Notes: generated by a model from the letters alone, not told the origin. Positions 33,244 to 44,972 are shown, counted from the first letter of the stretch. The stretch: 64,000 bases of DNA from CAVVKW01 sp963761705 (GCA_963761705.1 CAVXHK010000003.1:644060-708059); one strand, 5' to 3'. A program made the numbers and translations.

Positions 33244-35064
33244 ATGGGGCGGGTGCGGCCTCGGGGTGCGAGCCGTTTGGCGATCTGCGGGCGCGCGATT
33301 TTTTTGTCCAGTTTCGCCTTTGGGATGGCGCGGGCGGACATCGATCTGCCGTTGCCGCCGCCGCCGCAACCGACGGCGCAGACGGTCACGGTTTTTGTTG
33401 GCGAGTCGGTCAACGTGCCGCTCGGCGGGGTGAGCCGGACGGGGTTGCAGTTGCGGTTTCTGATCCGGGTGAGGCCGGGGTTGGGGACGCTCTCGGCGGT
33501 GCGCAACGAGGACCGGAACAGCGCGGTGGTCACTTACACGAGCGACGCGAGTCGAGGGGTCGGGACGGATTCGTTCCGCTACGCGGTGCAGGCGCCGAAT
33601 TCCGGGGTTTCGGCTTCGGCGGAGGTGACGGTGATCGTGCGCGAGAGGGTGCCGGTGTTCGAGGCTCCGTCGCGGCTGAAATTTGAGGATACGGCGTTGG
33701 GCGAGAGTGCGGTGGAGATTTTGGAAATGCGAAATTCCGGCGGTGGCCGGGTGTCTGGTCGGCTGACGGTGCCGCGGCCCTGGAGTCTGCCGGAGGGCGT
33801 CGGGACGTATTCGTTGGGGCCGGGGGAGGTGGTGCGAATCGCGGTGAGGTTCGCGCCGGGGGCGGATCGGAACTACGAGGGTGCGGCGACTTTTTCGCAC
33901 GATTCCGTGCTCCAGCTCGGGTTGAGCGGGCGGGGGTTTGCACCGATCCAAACGGCTCCGCTGCGGGTGGAAATGCGGTCGGTGGACGACTCGGAGGTGC
34001 GGTCTGGTTCGTTGACGGTGCGGAACGTGACGAATGAGGCGCAGGAGTTGACGATCGTTGCCCCAAAAGAGTTGGTCGTGCAAGGGTCGGTCGAGGTCGG
34101 GCCGGGCTCGGAGAGCGAGGTAGCGCTGCACACGGTGGCAGGATTCCTCGGAGCGTTGGACGGGAACATTTCCTTGAAGGGAGAATCGGTGAACGTGGTG
34201 GTCCCGTTGACGGTGTCGCCGGCGCCCGCGCGGTTAGTGGTGCGGGGAGCGGATCCGGACGGTGGGATGGATCTCGGAAAGCCGAGGGCGGGCGAGACGA
34301 TCCGGAAGAAACTCGTGATCCGGAACGTCGGGGGAACGGAGGCAAAATTGAGCGCCCAGATGCCGGGTTCGGTGCGGGTGACGCCGGAGCCGACCCTGGA
34401 CCCGTTGGCGGCGGGGGCGGAGCGGGAGTTCGAACTGACTTTTACGAGGACGCTACCGGGCGAGATCGAGGAAGAGTTGATCCTGCGTGGGGGCGCGCAG
34501 CCGGTGCGGATCGGGCTGACCGGAGAAGTCGTTTCGACGCTGACTAAAGGTGGGTCGGTGAGCGCGGTGCCCGCTTACATCGCGCGGACGGGGCCGGGCT
34601 ACAACACGATCCCGGCGGTCGAAGAGATTGGCGTGACGAGGTTGACTCACAACGAAATCGATCTGGCGTGGACGGTGCCGCCGGGGGGGGTGAAAAATTT
34701 TGTCCTCTACCGGCGAAAAATCGTGTTCGGCGAGGACGGAAAAGCGCGAACGGATTGGCAGCGGGTGCGGGACGCCAAATTGGAAACGGGGGAGAAGACG
34801 GCGAGGGCGTATCTGACCGGATTGGCGGCGGGTGAGCAGCTGACTCTGGCGGTGATCGCGCTGGACGCGGACGGTGATGAGTCGAAGCCGTCGCCGCCGT
34901 TTGTGCTGGCGACGAAGCCGCCGGTGGCGATCCGGGTGCCGTGGACGTTGGTGGTGATCCTGGCGTTTGCGGTCTGCGTGTACGTGATCGTGCGGGAGCG
35001 CCGGCGGTCGCGGGAGCGCTACGAATCGGAGGACGCGGAGGTGGAGCGGCGGATGCGCTTGTGA
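33244..35064 (+). CDS. Large exported Ig-like/ASH-domain protein with fibronectin III region and C-terminal membrane anchor
   Basis: 606 residues. Signal peptide (SRLAICGRAIFLSSFAFGMA, cleaved near ARA-D). Several beta-sandwich repeats resembling ASH/'choice-of-anchor D' modules recur: LKFEDTALGESAVEILEMRN, GPGEVVRIAVRFAPGADRNY and LDLGKPRAGETIRKKLVIRN-like segments. Next comes a fibronectin type III region (GVTRLTHNEIDLAWTVPPGG; LTLAVIALDADGDESKPSPP), then a C-terminal membrane helix (VPWTLVVILAFAVCVYVIV) and a basic tail. It is probably anchored in the inner membrane with its body in the periplasm. The next gene overlaps its stop by 4 bp (GTGA). Function is unknown. Confidence 0.8.
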   Translation: MGRVRPRGASRLAICGRAIFLSSFAFGMARADIDLPLPPPPQPTAQTVTVFVGESVNVPLGGVSRTGLQLRFLIRVRPGLGTLSAVRNEDRNSAVVTYTSDASRGVGTDSFRYAVQAPNSGVSASAEVTVIVRERVPVFEAPSRLKFEDTALGESAVEILEMRNSGGGRVSGRLTVPRPWSLPEGVGTYSLGPGEVVRIAVRFAPGADRNYEGAATFSHDSVLQLGLSGRGFAPIQTAPLRVEMRSVDDSEVRSGSLTVRNVTNEAQELTIVAPKELVVQGSVEVGPGSESEVALHTVAGFLGALDGNISLKGESVNVVVPLTVSPAPARLVVRGADPDGGMDLGKPRAGETIRKKLVIRNVGGTEAKLSAQMPGSVRVTPEPTLDPLAAGAEREFELTFTRTLPGEIEEELILRGGAQPVRIGLTGEVVSTLTKGGSVSAVPAYIARTGPGYNTIPAVEEIGVTRLTHNEIDLAWTVPPGGVKNFVLYRRKIVFGEDGKARTDWQRVRDAKLETGEKTARAYLTGLAAGEQLTLAVIALDADGDESKPSPPFVLATKPPVAIRVPWTLVVILAFAVCVYVIVRERRRSRERYESEDAEVERRMRL

Positions 35065-36809
35065 GTGGGGCGGCGGGGAAGGAAGACGCCGGGGAGCTAA
35101 TCGAGACGCTGTCGCGGATCGACCGGCGACCCTACCCGGCTTACCAGGATCTGCGGGGGCGGATGTTTGCGTTTGTCGGGGGTGCGGTGGAGTGGGAACT
35201 TCGGTTTGACCGGATCCAGGGCGATCCGTTCGCGGCTCCGTCGCACGTGGCGGTGCGGGTGCGGCGGGAGGTGGCGGGTTTTCCGGAGGAGTGCGTGTCG
35301 AACGCGGCGCGGCGGGTGGGCGTTGAGAATCTCGTGGCCCGTCGATTGGAGCGGGTGTGCCGGCAGGCGGCTGGCCGGAGCGGGTCGGGGAAGTCGGGAT
35401 TGATCGAGATCGACGCGCCGGGGCAGGAGGTGATCGCGCGGACGGCGGTGCGGTTGGTGAAAGCATTCTGGGAAGCGCGGCTGGTGGTGGGGTTGCCGGG
35501 CGAGGGGCGGCGGATCGCGGGGCGGGCGGCGGAGGAGCTGCTGGCGCGAAGGTTGGCGCGCGTCGCGGAGCGGGGGTTGGCCTTTGCGAGTTTTGAGCCG
35601 GAAGAAGTGCGGTTGGCGGCGGAGGTGAACGAGGACGCGGCTGCTCTGCGTGAGGAACTGAGTCGGCGGGGGTTGGTGGCGTTTGTCGCGGACGGGGCGG
35701 TGTTGCCGCGAGCGGGTGGCAATCTGCAAACTCCGCTGGTTGGGGGGAAGGCGGTGGAGTTCGCGAGTCCGGCGGGGTCAAGGGTCGAGCTGGCGACGCC
35801 GAACTCGGGACTGGTGGTGGGGATGGGGATACCGGAGGGGGTGACCCTCGTTGTTGGGGGTGGATTTCACGGGAAGTCGACGTTGCTGGAGGCGTTGGCG
35901 CGGGGTGTCACCAATCATTGCCCCGGCGATGGGCGGGAGAGGGTCGTCGCGCGGGCGGACGCGATGAGCATCGAGGCGGAATCGGGCCGGAGCGTGGCGG
36001 GGGTGGACATTTCTCCGTTCATCGACGACCTGCCGGACGGGAGTGATACGCGGAGGTTCTCGACGGACAACGCGTCGGGATCGACGTCGCAGGCGGCGGG
36101 CACGGTGGAGGCGCTGGAAGCGGGATCGCGGCTGCTTCTCATCGACGAGGACACGGCGGCGACGAATTTCATGGTGCGGGACCGGCGGATGCAGGCGTTG
36201 ATCCCGCGGGAGCGGGAGCCGATCACGCCGTTCGTCGACCGGGTGCGGGAGATGTGGGAGTCGCGCGGGGTGTCGACGGTGATGGTGCTGGGGGGATGCG
36301 GTGATTATTTCGACGTCGCGGATACGGTGATCGCGATGGACGCGTATCGGGCGTTCGAACGGACGGCGGAGGCGCGAGAGATCGCGGGACGGCTGCCGAC
36401 GGGGCGGGTGACGGAGGCGCGGGCGTGGGTGGCGGATCGGCTCGAGCGGGTCGTCGATCCGGGGTCGCTGGACGTCTCGCGGGGCCGGCGGGAGGTGCAC
36501 AGTCGGGCGCGACGGACGGATTCGATCGAGGTCGGACGGACCGAGGTGGATCTCTCGGGGTTGCACCAGATTGTGCATCCCGCGCAGACGCGGGCGCTGG
36601 CGGCGGGGCTGGCCTGGGCGGTGGCGTCGGGCGTGGTTGACGGGCGGCGGTCGGTGGGTGAGATCACGGAGGCCGTGGTGGCGCGGATGCGGGACGGGGG
36701 AATGGATGGGTTTGGGGACGGGGCGCGCGGGGATTTGGCGGAGTTTCGGGGGTTGGATTTGGCGGCGGCTCTGAACCGGATGCGTGGGGTGGTCGTGGTT
36801 GGTCGCTAG
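35061..36809 (+). CDS. ABC_ATPase family P-loop protein (PF09818-type)
   Basis: 582 residues from a GTG at 35061 that overlaps the previous stop. The N-terminal region IDRRPYPAYQDLRGRMFAF and a family-typical Walker A in LVVGGGFHGKSTLLEALARG and Walker B in LLLIDEDTAATNFMVRD identify the predicted ABC-class ATPase family. A signature-like segment is STDNASGSTSQAAGTVEALE. These stand-alone ATPases have no transporter partner; their role is largely undefined. Coupling to the membrane-anchored Ig-like protein may be meaningful. The longer open frame upstream lies in another gene. Confidence 0.92.
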   Translation: MSGAAGKEDAGELIETLSRIDRRPYPAYQDLRGRMFAFVGGAVEWELRFDRIQGDPFAAPSHVAVRVRREVAGFPEECVSNAARRVGVENLVARRLERVCRQAAGRSGSGKSGLIEIDAPGQEVIARTAVRLVKAFWEARLVVGLPGEGRRIAGRAAEELLARRLARVAERGLAFASFEPEEVRLAAEVNEDAAALREELSRRGLVAFVADGAVLPRAGGNLQTPLVGGKAVEFASPAGSRVELATPNSGLVVGMGIPEGVTLVVGGGFHGKSTLLEALARGVTNHCPGDGRERVVARADAMSIEAESGRSVAGVDISPFIDDLPDGSDTRRFSTDNASGSTSQAAGTVEALEAGSRLLLIDEDTAATNFMVRDRRMQALIPREREPITPFVDRVREMWESRGVSTVMVLGGCGDYFDVADTVIAMDAYRAFERTAEAREIAGRLPTGRVTEARAWVADRLERVVDPGSLDVSRGRREVHSRARRTDSIEVGRTEVDLSGLHQIVHPAQTRALAAGLAWAVASGVVDGRRSVGEITEAVVARMRDGGMDGFGDGARGDLAEFRGLDLAAALNRMRGVVVVGR

Positions 36810-36899
36810 GTCAGCGGTTGCGTAAGAACGGCGTTGAAAAATTTAAGTGATCCGGAAGACTTTTGACGTTCGTCTTTTACGTCTATCCTCCAGGAGCTG

Positions 36900-39800
36900 A
36901 TGATCATAAAAAACCTCCGCCGCACCGGTTGCCACGCTATCATGATGGGCCTTTTTGGCGGGGCTTCGCTCTGGGGACAGGCTCTGGTGGACGTGCCGGT
37001 CTCGCCGAGTGGGAATTCGGATTTTCAATACACGCAATCCGTGGCTGTCTCGGGCAGCTTGAGCGGGAGCACGCAGTTCGGCTTGCGGGTGGCGGGTGTT
37101 GGGCAATTCGGCGGCGATTCGAACGATGCAAACGGGGGTGACGGGGGTTTCAGCGGCGCGATTTCGCTGTTTACGAACGATGCCGCGTTCAATCTCAGCG
37201 CGAACCAGACGCTTCCGGTAATCGGGATTTTCGCCCAGCTGCAGGGCGGGGACGGGGGGAATCAAACCAACAGTGGGATCTCGAACGACGCCGGGCCGGG
37301 TGGGACGGCGGAGGGGATCACCGCGGTGAACAACGGGAACGTGGCGGTCTCCGGGATTTTCAACGGCGGCTTTTCGTTGCTGACCGTGCAGAGCGTTGGG
37401 GGGAACGGAGGATCGGTCGCTTCGAGTGGGACGAACAACGAGGGGCAGCCCGAGTTCAATGGGGGCAACGGGGGACTGGGCGGGAGTGGGGGAGCGATCA
37501 GCGTGACGAACGGCGCGAGCTTCACGAGCCTGAGCGCCAACGGGGTTGCGAACGCGACGTTGTTTGGCGTCCGGGGACTCAGCCGAGGGGGCAATACGGG
37601 TGAGGGGCAAACGGGCCAGAGCGGCGGCAATGCCGGTCAGGTCACGATCAACCAGAGTGGCGGCTTGTCGATTGGCTGGGGATCGCAGACGCCCGCCGGG
37701 AGCGCCGCTTCGGACGCTTTCGCGATCGCGGCTCAGTCCTTTGGGGGCAACGGGTCGAACTCCTACCTGGAGAGTCTCAACGGTGGTAACGGTGGTAACG
37801 GAGGCGGCTTTTTCCTCAATCTGACCGCGGGGACGAACGTCGCGCTAGGCGCGAGCGGCAACGTGAACGCGGCGACGGTGGGCGGCCTCAGCCGCGGGGG
37901 GTTGGGCGGTGATGCCTACAGCGGGCAGGAGGGCGCGGATTCCTTCGGGGGGACTGGCGGGGCTGCGGGCGCGGGGAGTTTTTCGTTCGAAAATAACGGA
38001 GCGACGACCAGCCAGGCCGGCTCGCTCGTGCTGGTGACCGACTCGCTGATCGTCGCTTCAGGCGACGGGGTGGTCGCATTGTCCGCGGTCCACGAGGGTG
38101 GAAATGGCGGAGCCGGGGCGGACAACCAGCAGCACAGCAACGGTGGCGTGGGCGGGGGAACGGGCGACATCACCGCGATCCTGGCGACCGCCAGCGCGAG
38201 CACGTCGATCAGCGCGAGCGGCAACAACGCGGCGGCCATTTTCTTCAAAAACCAGGCGGGCAACGGCGGATCGGGGCAGTTTTTCAGCGAGTTTGCCGGG
38301 GGGGAGGCGGGGAATGGTGGGGCCGGTGGGGCTGCGGGGCGTGTCAGCATCACCCTGAACGGTAGCCCGAAGATCTCCGCTTCTGGCGGCACTCAGTCGC
38401 CGGGTATCTTGGCCCTCTCCATTGGTGGGACGGGCGGGGCGGGAGGTGAATTGAGCAGCAGCACGAGCGGCGGTGGGGCGGGATTGGCCGGCGCGGGTGG
38501 CAACGGCGGGCCGATCGACATCACTCTCAACGACGGAGCAAACGTCACCACCTCGGGGAACCAGAGTCCGGCAATTTTCGCGCGGAGCATCGGCGGGACG
38601 GGTGGAGCGGGAGGTCAGTTGAGTTCCACGGCGGGGGGGAATGCGCCGAACGGGGGCAGCGGCGGCAACGCGGCTGGGTTGAGTCTGGTGCTGTTTAACG
38701 GCACGCGGGCCACGACCACGGGGGATGATTCCAGCGTGCTGGTGGGCCAGAGCGTGAGCGGGGGCGGTGGCAACGGGGGCGCTCGGTTGGCTGGGTTTGG
38801 CGGAAGCGCGGGGCAAGGTGGCAACGGTGGCTCGACCGGGAACATCAATCTTTCCAATAATGGGACCATCTTATCCAGCGGCGACAATTCGCACGGGCTG
38901 CTGGCGCAGGGAATCAGCGGCATTGGCGGAACCGGTGGAGCCGACTCGGTCGTCATCTACGGGTCCGCCGGCAACGGGGCCTCGAGTGGAGCGATCGGGC
39001 TGATCCAACTCAGCAACGGCGGCAACATCACGACGATGGGCGACAACTCGCACGGCTACCTCGCGCAGTCACTCGCGGGCGGCGGCGGTGCTGGCGGCAG
39101 CTCAGAACTCGGGATTGTCTCCCTCGGAGGGAACAACCCGACTCCGTCCAACGCCGGGGCCGTGACGGCGTCGAACAATACGCTCATCTCCACGGCGGGC
39201 GACGGTTCCCACGGTGCCCTTCTACAGTCGCTGGGAGGCGGCGGCGGCGACGGCGGGACCAGCGCGGGGTTCATCGCCATCGGGGGCCAAGCGGGCGGCG
39301 GTGGAGCCGGGGGATCGGTGACTGCAAATTTTTTCGAAGGCAGCACGGTGACCACCGCGGGTGATCTCGCGATGGGACTGATTGCCCACTCGGTCGGGGG
39401 TGGCGGGGGAAATGGCGGGGACGCTACGGCCGTGACGTCGGGTGTCGCGTTGGCGATCGGCGGGTCCGGCGGGAGCGGCGGGGATGGGGCCCGGTCTCGG
39501 TGACGAGCGCCGGGGACCTCACGACGCGGGGCACGAAATCGATCGGCATCGTCGGGCAATCGATCGGCGGTGGCGGCGGCAACGGCGGCGCGGCCTACGC
39601 GCTCGACGTGAGCCTGCTGGTGAGCGCGGCGGTCGCGGTGGGAGGGAGTGGCGGCGCGGGGGGTGACGGGGGAGGGGTGGGCATCACGCTCGACGGGGGC
39701 AACATCACGACGGGTCAGTTTACCCCGCCGGCCACGGCCACGAATCTTCTCCCCGTCGACGCGATCGGCATCCTCGCGCAGTCCATCGGGAAGGGCGGCG

Positions 39801-42800
39801 GCAACGGCGGACCGGCCACGGCCGGAGCCATCGCGGTGGGCCTGCCGGTGCCGCCCGATGGGGTCAACGTGACGGCCGCCACCAGTCTGGCGCTCGGGGG
39901 GAGCGGCGGCGGCGGCGGCAACGGCGGGGACGTGGCGGTCGCCTTCAATCCCGGGACGAATCTCGTGACGCAGGGCCAGGGATCGCACGGCATCCTGGCC
40001 CAGTCGGTCGGTGGGGGCGGGGGCAACGGGGGTGACTCCTCGGCTTCGAGCGCAACGATCAATTACAAGATCGCCGCGGGTAAAGCGCAGACCACGACTT
40101 TGAGTTTTCAGGTGGACGTCGCGAGCGGCGGGACCGGGGGTGTGGCGTCCGATGGCGGATCGGTGAACGTGACGGTCGGAGACGACAGCGGAAGCACGAC
40201 CCCGGCGTCCATCGTGACCTACGGGGATTTTGCGAACGGGGTGACCGCGCACTCGATCGGCGGCGGCGGCGGGAACGCCGGGGTCGGCAGCGGCAACACG
40301 CAATCCTTCGGTACGAAGACGAGGCTCACCACGGCCATCACGCTCGGGTCGACGGGAGGAGCGGGTGGCGACGGCGGGCAAGCCGTTCTCGTCACCCAGC
40401 CGAACAGCTCGATCGTCACGTACGGCGACAGTTCGCACGGATTGGTCGCCCAGAGCATCGGGGGGGGCGGCGGGACTTCGCAGGGCGGGACGCTGAGCCT
40501 GGGCGCGAGTTTTTCGCTGAACACCCCGACCGGCCCCATCAAACCCAAGCTCAAGGGGGCGCTCAATTTCACCGCCGGGACGCGGGGCGGGAGCGGCGGG
40601 AACGGGGGTGCGACCGTTGCGGTGACGCACAATGGAACCATCCAAACGCAGGGGAACGATTCCGTCGGCATCTTGCTGCAGAATATCGGGGGTGGCGGTG
40701 GCGTCGTCGGATCGGCTGGGGCCGAGGCCTCGGCGGACAATCCGCTCGTGCCGCCGCTGCCCGGATCAGTGAATGTCGTGAGGAAATTCGAGTCCGCCTA
40801 CGTGAACGGCCTCACGCTGACAGTTCCGTTCAGTCCCGAGTTCACCGTCAATCTCGGGTCCAACACCGGGGGGGATTCCGGCTTCGCCGATGACGCGCAG
40901 CTCGACTTGAATGGATCGGTCTCGACGCGGGGCGACTGGTCGCAGGGCGTGGTCGTGCAAGCCATCGGCGGCGGGGGGGGGAAAGCGGGAAGCGCCGCCT
41001 ACACGGGGTCGGGAGCGGTGGCGGATCTCACCCAAACCGTCGGAAGCTCGAGCGCCGGAGGCAACGATTCTGGCGGGCAGGTGATTTTCACCGCGACGAA
41101 CGGCACGATTTCGACGGATGGCTATTCCGCCTTCGGCGTCCTGCTCCAGAGCATCGGGGGCGGGGGCGGCCTCGCCGGAGATGGCTCGGATGCGGCCAAC
41201 GGCGGCTCGCCCTCGACTCCCGGCCTGATCGCCGTAGGAAATGACGGGAACAACGGTGGCTCGGGCGACACTGTGACGATCGAATCTGGCTCTCTCACCG
41301 TGACGACGAACGGCGAAGCGGCCCACGGCATCGTCCTGCAGAGCATCGGTGGCGGCGGAGGAATCGGGGGAGCGGGAAATGGTGTGGGCGACCCTTCCGC
41401 CAGCAATCTGGCGACGCGGGTCGGTACCGGCGGCGAGAACTCTGGGTCCGGGGGGAGCGTCAGCATCTTGGGCACCAACCTCTCGGTGAGAACGAACGCC
41501 GACTACGCCTACGGCGTCCTCGCGCAGAGCATCGGCGGCGGCGGTGGCCTGGCCAGCGTGCGCGCGCCCACCTCGGCGCGGGTGGGCGGTCTTTCGTTCG
41601 ACAACGCGAACGGCGGACCGGTGAACCTGAATTTTGGATCGGACACTTTCATCCAGACCCAGGGCGACGGAGCTCACGGCATCGTGGCACAATCGATCTC
41701 GGGTGGTGGCGGCATCGGGGGCTACGCACCGGGCGGCGACACGATCTCGACCACCAAGGTCACGAACGGTCTCGATGGCTTCGGGTTCAGCGCAACGGTC
41801 ACGGTGGACCTGACCGGCGACGCGCAGGTCTCCACGAACGGAGCTGGCGCGCACGGGATCGTCGCCCAGAGCATCGGAGGAGCGGGCGGGATCGTCCCCG
41901 TGGCGGGAGGGCCAACTTACTTCGGCTCCACGAATTCGGAAGGAACCGCCTCCGCTGGCGGGAACGTGAACGTCACCGTCGACGGCACGGTGAGCACCTT
42001 CGGCGACAATGCCGTCGGGGTGTTCGCGCAAAGCACCTCCGCGAACGACACGGGTGGCGCGATCTCGGTCGTGGTCAACGGGCAGATCGTGGCCATTGGT
42101 GGTGGGACCAATCCGCCCGCCATCTTCATGGACGGCGGGAACGCTCAGAACGTCGTCAACCTCGGCACCTTTGCTTTCGTCGAGGCGCAGACCGTCGTTC
42201 AATACACCGGGTCGTTCTCCCCGGCGATCAACAACAGCGGCGATCTCGCGGGTGACATCCGCACGCGGAACGTGGCCGGCGGAGTCGGGCGGTTGAACAA
42301 CCTCGCAAGCGGGACGTGGTTTGCCGGGGAGGGTTCGGACGTGGACGTCCTCAACGCCGGGACCATCGAGATCGGGCGTCAGCGCGAAGCCGGTCGGTTC
42401 GATACGAGCGTGATCCGGGGTGACTTCACGCAGTTTCGCGGCGGTCGAACCCTCGTCGACGTCGACTTTCTCAATTCTCGGGCCGATTTGCTGACGATCA
42501 CCGGCGACGCCAATCTCGCCGGTGAGGTGGTCCCCGTGTCGTCGGGTCCGTTGACCAGCGAGGCGGTCCGGTTCGCCCGGGTCCAGGGCGACGTGACGGG
42601 AGAACTCCGGGTGGTCGACGACCGTTTCGAGGACGGATCGCTCTTCTTCGATTACGGCGTGACGCGACGGGATCGGGATTTTTTCCTGGGTGCCGAAGCG
42701 GATTTCTCGAGTCCGGCGCTGGGCGGGCTGTCGCCGAATCAGCGGGCCGTCGCTGGCTACCTCGATTCGCTCTTCGTGGAGAATCGGGACCGGGACGTTG

Positions 42801-43822
42801 CGGAGTTTTTCGGCGTGCTCGACCGGAGTACGCGCGGCAACGCCGGGTTGGCCCGACGGTTCATCGACGAATTTTCACCCGGTGCGACGCTGGGGTTCGG
42901 GGCGCGGGGGCTCTCGACGGCCCTGTCTTTTCAGACCGCCGCGCTCAACGGGCCGGTCTTCGAGGGGGACACCGCCCGGCCCGCCGAGACGTCGTCGAGT
43001 TATTTTCGAACTTACGGACGGTCCGCGAGCCAGAGCGTGCCGGGTGGTTTTTCCGACTTCACCCAGAACAACACGACCTACCAGGTGGGCGGTCAATGGG
43101 AAGTCGCGCCGGATTGGTTCGTCGGGGGCGCGGTGGCCTACCAATACGATTGGCTGAACGCGCAGAACGGGAGCGCTTCTGGCGACGGACACACGGGTCT
43201 CGCCGCGATCACGCTCAAACACGAGCGCGGGTCCTGGCTTTTCTCCGGGGCGATCTCCGGGAGCGCGGGTTGGTTCGAGACCGAGCGGTCGGTGAATTTG
43301 CCGGGGTATCGCGCCGACATCGAGGGACACCCGACCGTGCAGACCGTCAGTGGCGCGTTGCGGGCCGCCTATTCGCTGGAGTTCGACAAATTCTACGTGC
43401 GCCCGATGCTGACGCTGAGCACGAATTACGTTCGGGCGGGAAGCTACACGGAGAGCGGTGGGGGGCTTTTGGATCTGGAGGTCGAGGAGAACGACGATTT
43501 TAGTTTCGTCGCGAGTCCGGGGGTCGAGCTGGGGCTGCGGACGGACTTTGAGAACGGGATGATCCTGCGTTCGTTTGTGGTGGGGAGTGTGAACGTATCG
43601 ACCGGCGGGGATTGGACGCAGACTTCGCGGTTCGCCGAGGCCGCGGGCGGCGCGGGCGAGTTTGGCACGACGATCCCGGTCGATACCGTGTCGGGCCGGG
43701 TGACGGCTGGCTGGCAGGTGCAGACGAGTGAGCGGACGAGCGTGTCGGTGCAATACGAGGGTGAATATTCGGGTAACGTGGTCAGCAACGGTGGCGCGGT
43801 GGGGTTCAAACTGCAGTTCTGA
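36900..43822 (+). CDS. Giant glycine-rich autotransporter, interrupted by a one-base frameshift
   Basis: About 2,307 residues when the frame is restored. An N-terminal signal peptide (CHAIMMGLFGGASLWGQA) is followed by a passenger of roughly 1,900 residues dominated by Gly/Asn/Ser repeats. Its recurring core reads LAQSIGGGGGNGG or a variant about every 45-70 residues, typical of a parallel beta-helix. The C-terminal 280 residues form an autotransporter beta-barrel (YFRTYGRSASQSVPGGFSDF to GFKLQF, ending in Phe). The first frame stops at 39503; inserting one G in the run at 39486-39489 restores GGDGGPVSVTSAGDLTTRG. AGGAG (36892-36896) precedes the ATG. Expected location is the outer surface. 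Any function in adhesion or aggregation is inference. Confidence 0.92.
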
Positions 43823-43842
43823 CGTTTGAACCGGTTTCCGTT

Positions 43843-43861
43843 CGCACGCGGGACGCGTGCG
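43843..43861. repeat. GGA-triloop palindrome
   Basis: CGCACGCG-GGA-CGCGTGCG, the same stem as 6619-6638 with one base less in the loop. It lies 21 bp after the autotransporter stop, so it may act as a transcript end for that gene. Confidence 0.8.
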
Positions 43862-43932
43862 TTCCCCTTGCGGCTTGATTGTTGGGCGGGGTCGGGTCAG
43901 CGTGCCCAGCGAATCTTTAACCCTTCTTTTTT

Positions 43933-44949
43933 ATGAAATTTGGAATGATTGGTCTCGGGCGCATGGGCGCGAACATGGTGCGCCGAACGCTGCGGGACGG
44001 GCACGAGTGCGTGGTCTTCGACATGAACCCGGACGCGGTGAAGGAACTCGTGGGCGAAGGCGCGATCGGGTCGGAGTCGATGGAGGATTTCGTGGCCAAG
44101 CTGGAAGCCCCGCGGAATTGCTGGATCATGATCCCGGCGGCGATCACGGACAAGGTGGTCGATCAGCTGGCCGAGCTGTTGGACGCGGACGACACGATCA
44201 TCGACGGGGGGAACTCGTACTTTCGCGACGATCGGCGGCGGGCGGAATTTCTCAAGCCGAAAGGGATTCACTACCTCGACGTCGGGACGAGCGGGGGTGT
44301 GTGGGGCCTCGAGCGGGGTTATTGCATGATGATCGGTGGTGAAGACGTGGCCGTGAAGCGGATGGATCCGATTTTCAAATCTCTTGCGCCCGGGAAGGGC
44401 GACGTGCCGCCGACGCCCGGCCGCGAGAAGCTCGGCGGGACGGCGGACATGGGTTATCTGCACTGTGGGCACAATGGAGCCGGGCACTTCGTGAAAATGG
44501 TGCACAATGGGATCGAATATGGGCTGATGGCTGCGTTCGGTGAAGGGTTCGACATCCTCGCAAACGCCAACATCGACTTGAAAGAGCACGCGCAGGACGC
44601 CGAGACGGCCCCGCGGATGAACAACGATCTGGACTATGAATTTAACCTCGCCGACGTCTCGGAAGTCTGGCGGCGCGGCTCGGTAATCGGCTCGTGGTTG
44701 TTGGATCTGGCGGCGATCTCGTTCGCGGGAGATCCGAAGTTAGATGGGTATTCTGGGCGCGTTTCGGACAGTGGTGAGGGTCGGTGGACAATCATGGCCG
44801 CGATCGAGGAGGCGGTGGACTGCGACGTGCTGACGTCGGCGCTTTACGGTCGGTTCCGGTCGCGGAAGGAACACACGATGGCGGAGAAGGTGTGCTCGGC
44901 GATGCGGTATCAGTTCGGCGGGCACTTGGAGAAGGCCGCGGGGGGCTAG
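43933..44949 (+). CDS. 6-phosphogluconate dehydrogenase, decarboxylating (short GndA/YqeC-type)
   Basis: 338 residues, the short form compared with the 470-residue classical enzyme. The N-terminal nucleotide-binding fold has MKFGMIGLGRMGANMVRR; the substrate motif IIDGGNSYFRDD and the catalytic region HYLDVGTSGGVWGLERGY with GHNGAGHFVKMVHNGIEYG are intact. It oxidises 6-phosphogluconate to ribulose 5-phosphate in the pentose phosphate route; short forms are often NAD-dependent (family knowledge). It stands alone, flanked by repeats, with no zwf nearby. The FGGY kinase at 53.6 kb might feed it if that kinase acts on gluconate. Confidence 0.94.
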   Translation: MKFGMIGLGRMGANMVRRTLRDGHECVVFDMNPDAVKELVGEGAIGSESMEDFVAKLEAPRNCWIMIPAAITDKVVDQLAELLDADDTIIDGGNSYFRDDRRRAEFLKPKGIHYLDVGTSGGVWGLERGYCMMIGGEDVAVKRMDPIFKSLAPGKGDVPPTPGREKLGGTADMGYLHCGHNGAGHFVKMVHNGIEYGLMAAFGEGFDILANANIDLKEHAQDAETAPRMNNDLDYEFNLADVSEVWRRGSVIGSWLLDLAAISFAGDPKLDGYSGRVSDSGEGRWTIMAAIEEAVDCDVLTSALYGRFRSRKEHTMAEKVCSAMRYQFGGHLEKAAGG

Positions 44950-44972
44950 AAACACAATGCGTTTGAACAGAA

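Noticed and set aside
39056..42202. Long minus-strand frames opposite the autotransporter (39056-40645 and 40766-42202)
   Set aside because: Repeat-derived Arg/Ala/Asp-rich shadows; the plus strand carries a signal peptide and barrel.
37000..42300. CRISPR-like or DNA-level tandem repeats in the autotransporter gene
   Set aside because: Repeats are at protein level, variable in length and codon choice, without constant spacers.
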